From an uncultured Candidatus Saccharibacteria bacterium (GTDB taxonomy: Bacteria; Patescibacteriota; Saccharimonadia; Saccharimonadales; Saccharimonadaceae), in NCBI GenBank assembly GCA_947306315.1, contig CAMZGF010000001.1, positions 1 through 48,105 of the forward strand: a stretch of DNA of 48,105 nucleotides, given 5' to 3'. The position numbers and the translations under genes are program-made. Below are positions 16,290 through 24,312 of the stretch, one piece after another (position 1 is the stretch's first letter; each line of letters starts with the position of its first letter). The notes under the pieces are model-generated. The model did not search any database. It saw nothing but the letters and a program-made list of their open reading frames with translations, and was not told where the DNA came from.

Positions 16290-17941
16290 TGAAAAAATTC
16301 CAATTTCGCTCAGTCGTAGCACTCGCAAACAGTAAACTTTCGATTAAGTTTGCTGCTTTGCTTCTTAGTTTCTCGACTCTTATATCTGCGTTGCTTGGAA
16401 TATTTCGTGATCGTTTATTAAATTCGCTTTATCTTGACACTTATCCAACCGGTATTGATGCTTATACTGCTGCCTTTACTGTCCCTGACTTTATGTTCTT
16501 TGTCCTAACTTCTGGTGCATTGGCAGTTTCGTTTATTCCAGTTTTCAACCAACGTCTTGCCTCTGGGAACAAAAAATCTGCATGGGAATTATCGACGAGT
16601 GTTCTTAACCTCTTTGCTCTTGCAACGCTTGTTACGTCGATTCTTATTATGATTTTTGCTGATCCTTTGATCCGTTATGTTGTTGGCCCAGGTCTTGATG
16701 AGTCTGGTACAACTCTTGCAATTAATATGATGCGTGTAATTGCAATCAATCCATTCTTATTCTCAATTGCGACTGTATTGTCTTCAATGCAACAAGCCGT
16801 CGGTCGATTTGTCTTCTATTCTCTTGCTCCAGCTCTCTATAATATCGGCATCCTAGTCGGTATTATGGTCTTCACTAACGGCATAAATATTTTTGGCTTC
16901 CAACTCTTCGAGGGCGGAATTATGGGCGTTGCGCTCGGCGTGGTCTTTGGCGCAGTCCTCCAGGTTATTGTCTCGCTCATTGGTCTATTTGGGCTAGGTT
17001 TTGACTATGAATTTAAGATTTATTGGAAGAACCATGGTTTTAGATCGGTATTAAAACTTCTTCCGGCTCGCTCACTTGACCAGGGGATTGACTATGTATC
17101 AGGAATTGTAAACACAAATCTTTCATCTCGTATGGGTGCAGGTGCATTACGTAGCTATCAGCAGGCAAATACCCTCCATACCATGCCAGTTAATTTGATT
17201 GGTGTCGCTATTTCAACTGCATTTTTCCCGAAAATGACTGAAGAGGTTGGCGAAGATAATGCTGAAGAATTTAATGACACTTTTAGAAAGGCCCTGCGCA
17301 TGATCGTATGGATTTCTCTTCCAGTGTCAGTGATTGCTTTCTTTGCCCGTGGCTATGTGGTGAATTTTATTAAGAATGGTGGCGATCCGGTTATTGCCTC
17401 TATTCTTGGTGCGCTTGTTCTTGCCATCTTTGCCCAATCAGTATTTCATATTGCATCGCGTGGCTTCTATGCTCGACAAGATACGAAAACGCCATTCATT
17501 GTCTCGATTGTGGCAATTGGCCTCTCAATGATCTTATCGGTCCTCTTTACTATGTGGGGTTTTGGTCCAGATGGTCTTGGTTGGGCTCAAAGTATTGGTG
17601 CAGTGCTTGAGATGTTTATCCTCCTTGGAATTTTGAACCGTCGCTCAAAGAATAAACTTTTTAATAAGACCTTCTTAAAGGGCACGTGGCATATGATTTT
17701 AGCCTCTGTTGTTACTGGTGTTGTAGCTTATATTATGACAAAGTTTCTTCCGCTTCTCGCAACCGATAATTCCTTCCTTGCTACATTCCCTAAATTCTTA
17801 ATTATTAGTGCAGTCTCGCTTACTACTTATCTTGCTGCGAGCTATCTTATGGACCTTGAAGAAGTTGTACCAATCTTCAATTGGGTTAGCCGAGTTCTCT
17901 TTAGAAATATTCCTGAGCAGAAAACTGACAAGACCGACTAA
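16289..17941 (+). CDS. murJ: Lipid II flippase MurJ (MOP superfamily)
   Basis: MurJ moves lipid II across the membrane for wall synthesis. The 550-residue product is hydrophobic throughout with about 14 membrane segments, matching the family length. Typical sequences include the N-terminal LISALLGIFRDRLL, FTVPDFMFFVLTSGALAVSFIPVF (a MurJ/MviN hallmark, here cited as two parts PDFMFFV and SGALAVSFIPVF), and RGFYARQDTKTPF in the later repeat. The start is fused to the ftsH stop. Pairing with ftsH suggests coexpression with membrane quality control. The following gene has its own promoter. Confidence 0.94.
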   Translation: MKKFQFRSVVALANSKLSIKFAALLLSFSTLISALLGIFRDRLLNSLYLDTYPTGIDAYTAAFTVPDFMFFVLTSGALAVSFIPVFNQRLASGNKKSAWELSTSVLNLFALATLVTSILIMIFADPLIRYVVGPGLDESGTTLAINMMRVIAINPFLFSIATVLSSMQQAVGRFVFYSLAPALYNIGILVGIMVFTNGINIFGFQLFEGGIMGVALGVVFGAVLQVIVSLIGLFGLGFDYEFKIYWKNHGFRSVLKLLPARSLDQGIDYVSGIVNTNLSSRMGAGALRSYQQANTLHTMPVNLIGVAISTAFFPKMTEEVGEDNAEEFNDTFRKALRMIVWISLPVSVIAFFARGYVVNFIKNGGDPVIASILGALVLAIFAQSVFHIASRGFYARQDTKTPFIVSIVAIGLSMILSVLFTMWGFGPDGLGWAQSIGAVLEMFILLGILNRRSKNKLFNKTFLKGTWHMILASVVTGVVAYIMTKFLPLLATDNSFLATFPKFLIISAVSLTTYLAASYLMDLEEVVPIFNWVSRVLFRNIPEQKTDKTD

Positions 17942-17947
17942 AATTTC

Positions 17948-17976
17948 TTGTAAAAAACATTTTGCTCGTGTATAAT
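17948..17976 (+). promoter_or_regulatory. Promoter of the DUF916-like gene pair
   Basis: TTGTAA (17948-17953) and TATAAT (17971-17976) with a 17-bp spacer. A short leader carries AAGGAGG just before the ATG at 18000. Confidence 0.75.
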
Positions 17977-17999
17977 TATATAAAGAAATAAGGAGGTTA

Positions 18000-18950
18000 A
18001 TGACAAGAGGTCATTTTAAGACAGTATTTGCTGGTTTTGCGGCATCTTTCATGGTTGCTGTCTCTGGAATATTCGGTGTTACTCCTGCTAGTGCAGCGAA
18101 AGCTCCAGAAACATATCTATTAGTTTCGCCTGCAAGCCAGACTCTCGGAAAGCTTGAACCGGGGAAAACATATGAGAATACATTTCTCGTAAAAAATATT
18201 GGAACAGAAACGACAAACTTTAAGATTTATCCTGCTCCATATTACGAAGAAGGCGAAGACGGAGAAAAGACTTATACCGTCACAAACAATTACACCTATC
18301 TCTCGGAATGGATTAAATTCGATATAGAAAGAGGAACTTTAAAACCACAAGAATCTGTAAAGGTCACTTATCGCGTGAAAGTTCCTGCTGGAACTGCTGG
18401 TGGTGCACAGAATGCAGCTATCATGGTTGAATCTGAAGACACCAAAGATTCATCAAAGGTCGTTTCGGCATCTTCTCGCATTGCAATGATTCTATTTTCT
18501 CAAGTCAATGGCGAAACAAATGCTTGCGGTAAAATTGTCTATAAATCAATTCCAAACCTTCTTTTAAATCCGCCAATTATTGCATCTGGTCGCGTAGAGA
18601 ACTGTGGCAATATTGACCTTAATGTTAAATATGTGATGGAAGTATTCCCGCTCTTCTCAGATGAACCTGTCTATTCAAATGAGAATCAGCCAAAGATTCT
18701 TGCAACGCTTCCTGAGACTCGTCGATACACTGCGCTTGAGTGGGAGAACACTCCGAGCTTTGGACTTTATAAGGTGAAACTATCAATAACTTACAATGGG
18801 GAAACGGAGAAAATCGAAAAAATCGTTCTCGTCTGCCCGCTTTGGTTAATTGTTCTTATCATTGTCTTTATCGGAGCACTTATCTTCTGGCTTGTGTCAA
18901 GAAGTCGTGAACGTAAGGAAAAAAAGAGTAATAAAACGGTGGAGAAATAA
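18000..18950 (+). CDS. Surface protein, DUF916-like (WxL-interacting type), C-terminal anchor
   Basis: A 316-residue exported protein. It has a signal peptide with a hydrophobic core at about 8-28 and a likely cut after PASAA. A beta-rich region begins YLLVSPASQTLGKLEPGKTY, resembling the DUF916 peptidoglycan-binding module of WxL-interacting proteins. A second Ig-like domain contains two Cys (NACGKI, VENCGNI), followed by a membrane helix (about 280-302) and a basic tail. Known DUF916 proteins of Gram-positives bind wall and WxL partners; no WxL protein is seen here. The gene and the next one are tandem paralogs sharing the ending LEWENTPSFGLYKVK or close. Assignment to the family is by pattern only. 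Confidence 0.7.
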   Translation: MTRGHFKTVFAGFAASFMVAVSGIFGVTPASAAKAPETYLLVSPASQTLGKLEPGKTYENTFLVKNIGTETTNFKIYPAPYYEEGEDGEKTYTVTNNYTYLSEWIKFDIERGTLKPQESVKVTYRVKVPAGTAGGAQNAAIMVESEDTKDSSKVVSASSRIAMILFSQVNGETNACGKIVYKSIPNLLLNPPIIASGRVENCGNIDLNVKYVMEVFPLFSDEPVYSNENQPKILATLPETRRYTALEWENTPSFGLYKVKLSITYNGETEKIEKIVLVCPLWLIVLIIVFIGALIFWLVSRSRERKEKKSNKTVEK

Positions 18951-18960
18951 GGAGTTAAAT

Positions 18961-19932
18961 ATGAAAAGAATATCAAAAATATTAGCAGCAATTTCCTTTG
19001 CATTAGTGTCGGTCTTTGCTCCAGCTTCAATAGCTTATGCTGATGAAGGTGAAAAACCAGCAGTTTGGCTACAGATCTCGCCAGTTGCAAACCGTGTCGT
19101 TCTTGATCCAGGCGTAGAAATCACCGACAAGATGGAAGTTGATAACATTGGCTCAAAGAAATTTAAATTCCGCGTTTATGCAACTCCATATACTATCGCA
19201 AATGAAGCATATGAAGTAAACTTCAATACAGATACTAATCGTACTCAAATTTCTCGTTGGATCTCATTCAATCAGAAAAAGGATGCAAAGAAGGATTCAG
19301 AGAAAAAATGGCAGAATGAGGTTGTATTCGAACTAGAGCCAAATGGTCGTCAAGAAGTTGAATATAAAATCTCAGTTCCAAAAGACATTCCGGACGGTGG
19401 TCAATATGCAACTATTTTTGCAGAATCAGTCCCTGAAGAAACAAGCGGTGCAACTGGTGTTCGTACTATTTCTCGTGTTGGTCTTATTCTCTATGGCCGC
19501 ACCAACGGTGAAACTGTTGAAACTGCAGAAATCAGCAATTTCAGCATGAAATCATTTATTACAAGTGGTAAAATTGCAGCTGAGGTTGATATTGAAAACA
19601 AAGGTAATACCGACTTCGTCGCAACTGTCTCAATGAAAATCGATAAGGTTATCGGTGGTACCGTAGCTGAACTTAACAATCCATATCCAGTGATTCCAGA
19701 TTCCCCAAAGCGCCACGCCGTTCTTGAGTGGGAAGATACGCCAATCTTTGGTATCTTCAAGGTTCATACAACTATAAAAGCAGCTGACAAAACTATCGAA
19801 GAATCTAAGCTCGTCCTTATCCTTCCAGTTTGGATTATCGTTATTATGCTTGTGCTATTGACAATCATTATTGCATGGCTTATAATCCTTATTAGGAAGC
19901 GCCGTGCTCAGAAGTCGCGTCTTATCGTATAA
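18961..19932 (+). CDS. Surface protein, DUF916-like paralog with C-terminal anchor
   Basis: A 323-residue paralog of the gene just upstream: signal peptide (about 1-26, cut after IAYA), then VWLQISPVANRVVLDPGVEI and the Ig-like beta region. A second domain ends LEWEDTPIFGIFKVHTT (compare LEWENTPSFGLYKVK in the neighbour), then come a membrane helix (about 289-312) and a basic tail. The cysteines of the paralog are absent. The ATG at 18961 follows AAGGAG; an in-frame codon further upstream would run through the neighbour's end and is rejected. The two genes form an operon (10 nt apart). The pair is likely to stand on the wall side of the membrane as a heteromeric or redundant set. Confidence 0.72.
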   Translation: MKRISKILAAISFALVSVFAPASIAYADEGEKPAVWLQISPVANRVVLDPGVEITDKMEVDNIGSKKFKFRVYATPYTIANEAYEVNFNTDTNRTQISRWISFNQKKDAKKDSEKKWQNEVVFELEPNGRQEVEYKISVPKDIPDGGQYATIFAESVPEETSGATGVRTISRVGLILYGRTNGETVETAEISNFSMKSFITSGKIAAEVDIENKGNTDFVATVSMKIDKVIGGTVAELNNPYPVIPDSPKRHAVLEWEDTPIFGIFKVHTTIKAADKTIEESKLVLILPVWIIVIMLVLLTIIIAWLIILIRKRRAQKSRLIV

Positions 19933-19966
19933 TCGCGAAATACAGATAAGAAGACTTTAAAGCAGG

Positions 19967-20007
19967 AGCTCCGATTCGAAACTGCGAAACTTTGAATCGG
20001 AGCTTTT
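19967..20007 (+). terminator. Rho-independent terminator after the DUF916-like pair
   Basis: Perfect 11-bp stem (AGCTCCGATTC with GAATCGGAGCT) around a 16-nt loop, with a short TTT tail. Only 40 A-rich nt lie between it and the next gene, with no clear -10, so partial read-through may feed that gene. Confidence 0.8.
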
Positions 20008-20047
20008 AGGTTCCAAAATAAAAATAAAAAAAATAAGCGAGTGTGAA

Positions 20048-20974
20048 ATGAAAAAACAAGCAAAAATTTTGGGCTCATTGAGTGCAGTTTGTGCTCTCTC
20101 GATGGGTATTTTTGCCGTTACACCAGTAATGGCAGAGGATTCATTGCCTCTAAACTATAATCAAGCAGGTACATCTGCTAATGTAACAGTTAGATTAAGA
20201 GTTGTCGGTGAAGTTCCGGCGGTTCAGATTGCGAAACCGCTAGATGGCGAAGACATTGTTGGTAAGGTCATCCCAGTAAAAGTCGACTACGAAAAATCTA
20301 ACAATCTTCAATATGAACTTATTTATGTCCAGGAAGATGGTACAAAAATCTCATATGATCTTCCAACCAAAGATGTATCAGATGCCGGTATTGTAACCGA
20401 TGGTACGGATACTTTTGAAGTAAATATTGATAACTACGGCGGAAAATTTGGTACGTATATCTTAAAAGCTCGTGCTAATGGATCTGGCTCAGCTACTGAC
20501 TCAGTCCAATTCACCGTCTCATCATTCGATGTTAAACTCAAAGGAACTGAACCTGAAGATAATAACCCAATTATCACTATTAAGAAGAACCCAAGTATTA
20601 GAAAAACAATCATCCAGGTCTTCGATAGCGAAGGTAATCCAGTTCTAGACGAACCAATTGAAGTTGATGTAACTCCAGGCGAAAACACTGATGTAACTAT
20701 CCCACTTTCAAGATATGGTGTCCCTGATGGTGATTATACAATCGTAGCAACAGCTTATGACGGAAACGGCGATATTTATGATACAAACAGAGAAGTTCCA
20801 TTCACTTACAAAGCTGCTCCTGCACCAGAAGTTCCTGATACAGGTTCAATCTTCGCAAACCTTGGTCTTTCACGCCAAGATCTAATCTCAACCGGTCTTG
20901 CCCTCCTCTTTGTCTGTGCATTCTTCGGAATTCTCATCATCGCAAAGAAAAGTAGAAACCAAAAACGCCGCTAA
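20048..20974 (+). CDS. Cell-surface protein with PDTG sortase-like C-terminal signal
   Basis: A 308-residue exported protein of unknown function. It has a signal peptide (about 1-29, cut after PVMA), then beta-rich Ig/filament-like domains with no cysteines in the exported part. The tail reads VPDTG (262-266), a spacer, a hydrophobic helix (about 281-299) and the basic end KKSRNQKRR. VPDTG plus helix plus basic tail is the layout of an LPXTG-type sortase signal with Val for Leu. No sortase is in this window. It follows the DUF916-like pair, so this is a small surface-protein cluster. The weak ribosome-binding site and missing promoter leave its expression unclear. Confidence 0.75.
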   Translation: MKKQAKILGSLSAVCALSMGIFAVTPVMAEDSLPLNYNQAGTSANVTVRLRVVGEVPAVQIAKPLDGEDIVGKVIPVKVDYEKSNNLQYELIYVQEDGTKISYDLPTKDVSDAGIVTDGTDTFEVNIDNYGGKFGTYILKARANGSGSATDSVQFTVSSFDVKLKGTEPEDNNPIITIKKNPSIRKTIIQVFDSEGNPVLDEPIEVDVTPGENTDVTIPLSRYGVPDGDYTIVATAYDGNGDIYDTNREVPFTYKAAPAPEVPDTGSIFANLGLSRQDLISTGLALLFVCAFFGILIIAKKSRNQKRR

Positions 20975-21013
20975 TCTAGGCTCTAAAAAAACAGATTAAA
21001 CTCGCTTAAAAAT

Positions 21014-21041
21014 AAAGCGCCTCGTTTCTGAGGCGCTTTTT
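21014..21041. terminator. Bidirectional terminator between convergent genes
   Basis: AAAGCGCCTC (21014-21023) pairs with GAGGCGCTTT (21030-21039). A-run on the left and T-run on the right serve both the gene ending at 20974 and the minus-strand gene ending at 21050. Confidence 0.88.
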
Positions 21042-21049
21042 GACGTTTT

Positions 21050-21274
21050 TTAAATTGTGATAATTAAAACTAAAGAGATTAGAGCTAAACCTACAAGAAC
21101 AAACCAAACCCAACTAAAGCTACCAGTTTTCTTTAGGTCGCGGGTGTAATCTGCCTCTTCTACGAAATCTGGGTCTTCCTGCTCTTCCATCTTTGCTCTG
21201 GAGCGAAGATCTGCTGCAATACGATCATTAAGATCGCTTCTTCTTTCAGTTTCTTTATGGACAATTACTCCCAT
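21050..21274 (-). CDS. Small tail-anchored membrane protein, unknown
   Basis: A 74-residue protein with a charged N-terminal part (VHKETERRSDLNDRIAADLR, an amphipathic helix or coiled-coil candidate) and a single C-terminal membrane helix (about 53-73) that ends almost at the stop. This is a tail-anchored layout with the charged part in the cytoplasm. GGAGG precedes the ATG at 21274. It is divergent from the aquaporin-like gene, and the spacer holds an 11-bp inverted repeat. No family recognised. Confidence 0.65.
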   Translation of the reverse strand: MGVIVHKETERRSDLNDRIAADLRSRAKMEEQEDPDFVEEADYTRDLKKTGSFSWVWFVLVGLALISLVLIITI

Positions 21275-21291
21275 CTTACCTCCGATTTTTC

Positions 21292-21324
21292 TTATGCTAA
21301 AACAATATTCTTATTTTAACATAA
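21292..21324. repeat. 11-bp inverted repeat between divergent genes
   Basis: TTATGCTAAAA (21292-21302) and TTTTAACATAA (21314-21324) are inverted copies with one mismatch, 11 bp apart. On the minus strand the right arm gives TTATGTTAAAAT, a -10 for the 21274 gene. The same element type occurs before two surface-protein genes in this window. Confidence 0.6.
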
Positions 21325-21332
21325 AGTTGTGC

Positions 21333-21338
21333 TATAAT
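21333..21338 (+). promoter_or_regulatory. Extended -10 of the aquaporin-like gene
   Basis: TGCTATAAT box, followed about 20 nt later by AAGGAGG just ahead of the ATG at 21367. Confidence 0.65.
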
Positions 21339-21366
21339 AAAAGTATTATTACTTTAAGGAGGTAAA

Positions 21367-22272
21367 ATGGCTAACACAAAGTCAAAGAAGACGACCGCTA
21401 AGAGATCGACTTCAAAAGCCAAAGCTGTTGCAACCAAGTCAGTAAAGACAGTTCCAGCAAAAGCAGCTGCCGCTACAACATCGGCAAACGCCATCGCTTC
21501 TAAAGCTAAAGGAAACCCATTTAAGGGATTCTTCGCAAAGAAATGCGATGCAGACGAAAATATTTTAACAATCTTTAAGAGCCCAAAAATCTGGGGTGCT
21601 ATCTGTGGCGAAATTATCGGCACAATGCTCCTCACTATGCTCATGTTCACCCTTGGTGTATACCAACCACTTTATATTCTTATTGGCGTAATTGGCATCA
21701 CAATGGCCGTCTACGCTCTCTCTGGTGCACACCTTAACCCAGCAGTAACCGTTGGTATGATGGCTACTCGCCGTGTTTCAGCAATCCGCGGTGTTCTTTA
21801 TATCGTTGCTCAGGTTGTTGGTGCTTGGCTTGGTCTTATCATCCTTAGCGCCTTCCGTGGCCTCGGTGAAAACGCAATTGAGCTTCCTGCAATTGTTGCT
21901 CTTGAAGACAAAACAATCTGGAAGAACATTTTCGTTGAACTTCTCGGTGCAGGCGTAATCGGCTACTTCTTTAGCCGCGCACAAAGCTATAAAACTGCAA
22001 AAGGCGCATTCACTTATGCAGCTCTCGTTGCTGGTGGTATTGCACTCGCAATCCTCTTTGCAGTTGTAGTATCAAGCAACTACCTTGGTCTTCAAAACAA
22101 CTTTGTCTTGAACCCAGCAGTCGCAATTATGGAACAAATCTTCCCAACAGTCCTCGATGACTTTGGTGCTATCGTAATCGCAGCTGTAACATATATTATT
22201 GTGCCAATGATTGGTGCAGTACTTGGTTTCTTCCTAGCAGACGCTTCAAAGAAGCTTGCAGGCGAAGAATAA
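21367..22272 (+). CDS. Aquaporin/MIP-family channel with basic N-terminal tail
   Basis: Six-helix MIP channel for water or small neutral solutes. The first half-helix motif is SGAHLNPAVTVG (NPA at 124-126), the second FVLNPAVAI (NPA at 249-251). The arginine that normally follows the second NPA (NPAR, the selectivity filter) is Val252, which should widen or neutralise the pore. Residues 1-49 form a Lys/Ala/Thr-rich tail resembling histone H1 tails, ending before the first membrane segment; it should lie in the cytoplasm and could bind nucleic acid or acidic lipid. The total of 301 residues exceeds the usual 230-270 because of this tail. The family is clear from the two NPA boxes; the substrate is open. 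Confidence 0.85.
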   Translation: MANTKSKKTTAKRSTSKAKAVATKSVKTVPAKAAAATTSANAIASKAKGNPFKGFFAKKCDADENILTIFKSPKIWGAICGEIIGTMLLTMLMFTLGVYQPLYILIGVIGITMAVYALSGAHLNPAVTVGMMATRRVSAIRGVLYIVAQVVGAWLGLIILSAFRGLGENAIELPAIVALEDKTIWKNIFVELLGAGVIGYFFSRAQSYKTAKGAFTYAALVAGGIALAILFAVVVSSNYLGLQNNFVLNPAVAIMEQIFPTVLDDFGAIVIAAVTYIIVPMIGAVLGFFLADASKKLAGEE

Positions 22273-22290
22273 TATTCTACCTGGAAATTA

Positions 22291-22323
22291 GCCGTCCCTC
22301 GATTCGTCGGGGGATGGTTTTTT
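22291..22323 (+). terminator. Rho-independent terminator after the aquaporin-like gene
   Basis: 10-bp stem with wobble pairs (22292-22301 with 22308-22317) followed by six T residues. Confidence 0.75.
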
Positions 22324-22390
22324 CTTGCAGAAAATAAAAATAAGCGTTATAATATAATAAATATTGCGCAAAATATAAAAAGGAATAAAA

Positions 22391-23698
22391 ATGGATCCAA
22401 CAAATAATCTTGTACCAGACATTGGTACGACACCGGAAGCTCCAGCTCTGGAGTCTCAGGATTCTCCAGTGATTGATACGGCGGCACTAGAAGCTGCTAT
22501 GAGTAGTATTAACCCAGCTAGTGATGTAGCAAATGCTGCGATGAATGGAGCTACTCCAGTCGTTACGACAACCGACGATAGCGCGAGCGACGTCGCTCCG
22601 GCTCCCACTCTTCAGATTTCAGAAGAGCCTGCTGAGCCAGCTCCTGCCGAGGAGTTAACTCCTGCTGCTGAGCCAGCTCCTATAGGGGGACCAGTAAACC
22701 TTGCCCCGTCAGCGGAATTTCAAATGAATGTAGCCCCAACACAGCCTGAAGAAGTTTTAATTGGGACTCCAGTAGAAACTCCAGTAGAAGCTCCAGTTGA
22801 AGAATCTGTATCGTCCGAAACTACACAAACTCCAATTGAGCCAGCTCCCGCAGACTATACTTCTGAAACTCCAAAGACAGAAACTGCCTCAGTTCAGAAT
22901 GAAAACGAAGAGCCAATTGTCGCTGCTGCGCCAGTCCCAGGTTCAATTGGCTCAGCAAAATCATATGCTGATATCCAACGTGCAGAAGCTGAAAGAGCTG
23001 CAAAAATGGCCACAAAGAGTGGTTCAAAAATTCGGATGACCAAAAACACGATTATCTTAATTATCATAGCAGCAATTGCAGTTATTGCGACTGTTATTAC
23101 GATGATTATTGTAATGGGTGGCAATACTCTATCAAATCCAGTAAGTCCTGTTAACCCTAACCCAATTGAAGAGCACGAGTACTCAACTTTGTCCTGTAAA
23201 CGCAACCTTGCACCAGAAGAATACTTATCATATGGTGCAACTAAGGGAACTCAAGAAAATGTTTTCTACTTTGTGGACGACGAGCTAGATGGTCTAAAGA
23301 CGAACTTTGCTTATACCTATGCAAATCAAGCCCTTGCTACGATTGCTCGTGACAACTTTAAGCGCGACTATGGTGTAGTTGAAGAGCCAACAGATGAAGA
23401 CTCGGAAGCTGAACGAGAAGAGGACGATATAAGGCTGAAGACTACCGCTGAAATGCTTCATCATTATGTCGAGATGTCGGAGTATACTGTTACTCATGGT
23501 ATGGAAGTCAAATCTGAAGACATAAAAGATTGGCTTGAATCTGATGCGTATAGTGATGTAACGTATGGTGCAGTCGAAAAGGTCACTCCAGACGAAGGTG
23601 GAGAAGAAACTGAAGAGGAAATTGTTCGTAACCTAAAATACTACAATAAACTCCAAAACAGTATAGATTATACCTGTTCAATTTCAAAAGGTGACTAA
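22391..23698 (+). CDS. Single-pass membrane protein with long Pro/Glu-rich cytoplasmic region
   Basis: A 435-residue protein of unknown function. Residues 1-185 are acidic, low in complexity and rich in Pro, Ala, Glu and Thr (repeats like EPAPAEE, PVETPVEAPVEE). A short charged segment (SYADIQRAEAERAAKMA) leads into one membrane helix (about 222-246). The exported part (about 247-435) has two cysteines, one near each end (LSCKRN, YTCSIS), probably one disulfide, and an acidic middle. No signal peptide: the helix acts as anchor with the N-terminus inside. A TATAAT-rich promoter lies at about 22350 and AAAAGGAA before the ATG. A terminator follows. Confidence 0.65.
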   Translation: MDPTNNLVPDIGTTPEAPALESQDSPVIDTAALEAAMSSINPASDVANAAMNGATPVVTTTDDSASDVAPAPTLQISEEPAEPAPAEELTPAAEPAPIGGPVNLAPSAEFQMNVAPTQPEEVLIGTPVETPVEAPVEESVSSETTQTPIEPAPADYTSETPKTETASVQNENEEPIVAAAPVPGSIGSAKSYADIQRAEAERAAKMATKSGSKIRMTKNTIILIIIAAIAVIATVITMIIVMGGNTLSNPVSPVNPNPIEEHEYSTLSCKRNLAPEEYLSYGATKGTQENVFYFVDDELDGLKTNFAYTYANQALATIARDNFKRDYGVVEEPTDEDSEAEREEDDIRLKTTAEMLHHYVEMSEYTVTHGMEVKSEDIKDWLESDAYSDVTYGAVEKVTPDEGGEETEEEIVRNLKYYNKLQNSIDYTCSISKGD

Positions 23699-23724
23699 AA
23701 AAGATCCCCTTCGGGGGATTTTTT
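23697..23724. terminator. Terminator with TTCG tetraloop
   Basis: Stem GATCCCC/GGGGATT extended by A-T pairs around a TTCG loop, flanked by A-run and T-run. It can end both the 22391 gene and, on the other strand, the tRNA-Leu transcript. Confidence 0.9.
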
Positions 23725-23726
23725 GA

Positions 23727-23810
23727 TGGTGCCCGGGACAGGACTTGAACCTGCACGCTGAAGGCATATGCTCCTAAGGCATACGTGTCTACCAGTTCCA
23801 CCACCCGGGC
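23727..23810 (-). tRNA. tRNA-Leu (anticodon TAG)
   Basis: Minus strand: acceptor GCCCGGG with CCCGGGC, the D-arm of a class II tRNA, anticodon arm TATGC-CTTAGGA-GCATA with anticodon TAG, a long variable arm (TGCCTTCAGCG region), the T-loop TTCAAGT, discriminator A and an encoded CCA (complement of 23727-23729). 84 nt with CCA. The long variable arm supports Leu. Confidence 0.95.
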
Positions 23811-23835
23811 GCTTAGGTTATTATATCATATCTTA

Positions 23836-24264
23836 TTATTTTGAACAATTAAGGTGAAATTCGACATCATAGTCTTTCTTGCCATATGGTTTATGAGGCT
23901 TGAAAGTGGCCGAAGATGTGTTTGTATCGCAACTAAATGAATCGGTATTAAAGTACGAACGATAATTAGCGTCATGTTCGAGGAATTCATAGTTTAAAAT
24001 CTGACGGAGTCTAACGATAAAACCGGATTTATATTTTTCGAACGCTTCGTCGAGGTTCTCGCCGTTGTGTTCCATGATAAAATTCTCATAGAGTGAATTC
24101 TCGTAATAATTTCTCGATAGTTCTTCAAATTTTTTCTCAGCAAAGAACTTGTTTTCGAAGAGGTTAGTGAATACAACCGTGAAAACTACTGCTGCCACTG
24201 CAACGATCACAACAAAAATCATTAATTTTGAAGCAATCCCACTCCTCTTCCTGGCAATTTTCAT
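23836..24264 (-). CDS. Small single-pass membrane protein, unknown
   Basis: A 142-residue protein with a basic N-terminus (MKIARKRSG), one membrane helix (about 13-34) and an exported part of about 105 residues. The exported part starts as a charged helical stretch (EKKFEELSRNYYENS) and ends with two cysteines (FSCDTN, HLNCSK), probably one disulfide. No family recognised. It has no ribosome-binding site; a TATAAT box ends 6 nt before the ATG. It is divergent from the LTA-synthase-like gene with only 48 bp between the start codons, so the two may be controlled together. Confidence 0.6.
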   Translation of the reverse strand: MKIARKRSGIASKLMIFVVIVAVAAVVFTVVFTNLFENKFFAEKKFEELSRNYYENSLYENFIMEHNGENLDEAFEKYKSGFIVRLRQILNYEFLEHDANYRSYFNTDSFSCDTNTSSATFKPHKPYGKKDYDVEFHLNCSK

Positions 24265-24270
24265 ATATTT

Positions 24271-24276
24271 ATTATA
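24271..24276 (-). promoter_or_regulatory. Extended -10 box, leaderless-type, for 23836-24264 gene
   Basis: Minus strand TGTTATAAT ends 6 nt before the ATG at 24264; no ribosome-binding site. Confidence 0.65.
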
Positions 24277-24300
24277 ACATGCATAAGCTCTTTCGTGTGG

Positions 24301-24306
24301 TAAAAT
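24301..24306 (+). promoter_or_regulatory. Extended -10 box, leaderless-type, for the LTA-synthase-like gene
   Basis: TGGTAAAAT ends 6 nt before the ATG at 24313; no ribosome-binding site. The two divergent -10 boxes in this spacer are 24 bp apart, so their -35 zones overlap. Confidence 0.65.
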
Positions 24307-24312
24307 AGATGT

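Noticed and set aside
22797..23205. Open frames overlapping the Pro/Glu-rich region of the 22391 gene
   Set aside because: Caused by the biased repetitive codons of the acidic region; no start signals.
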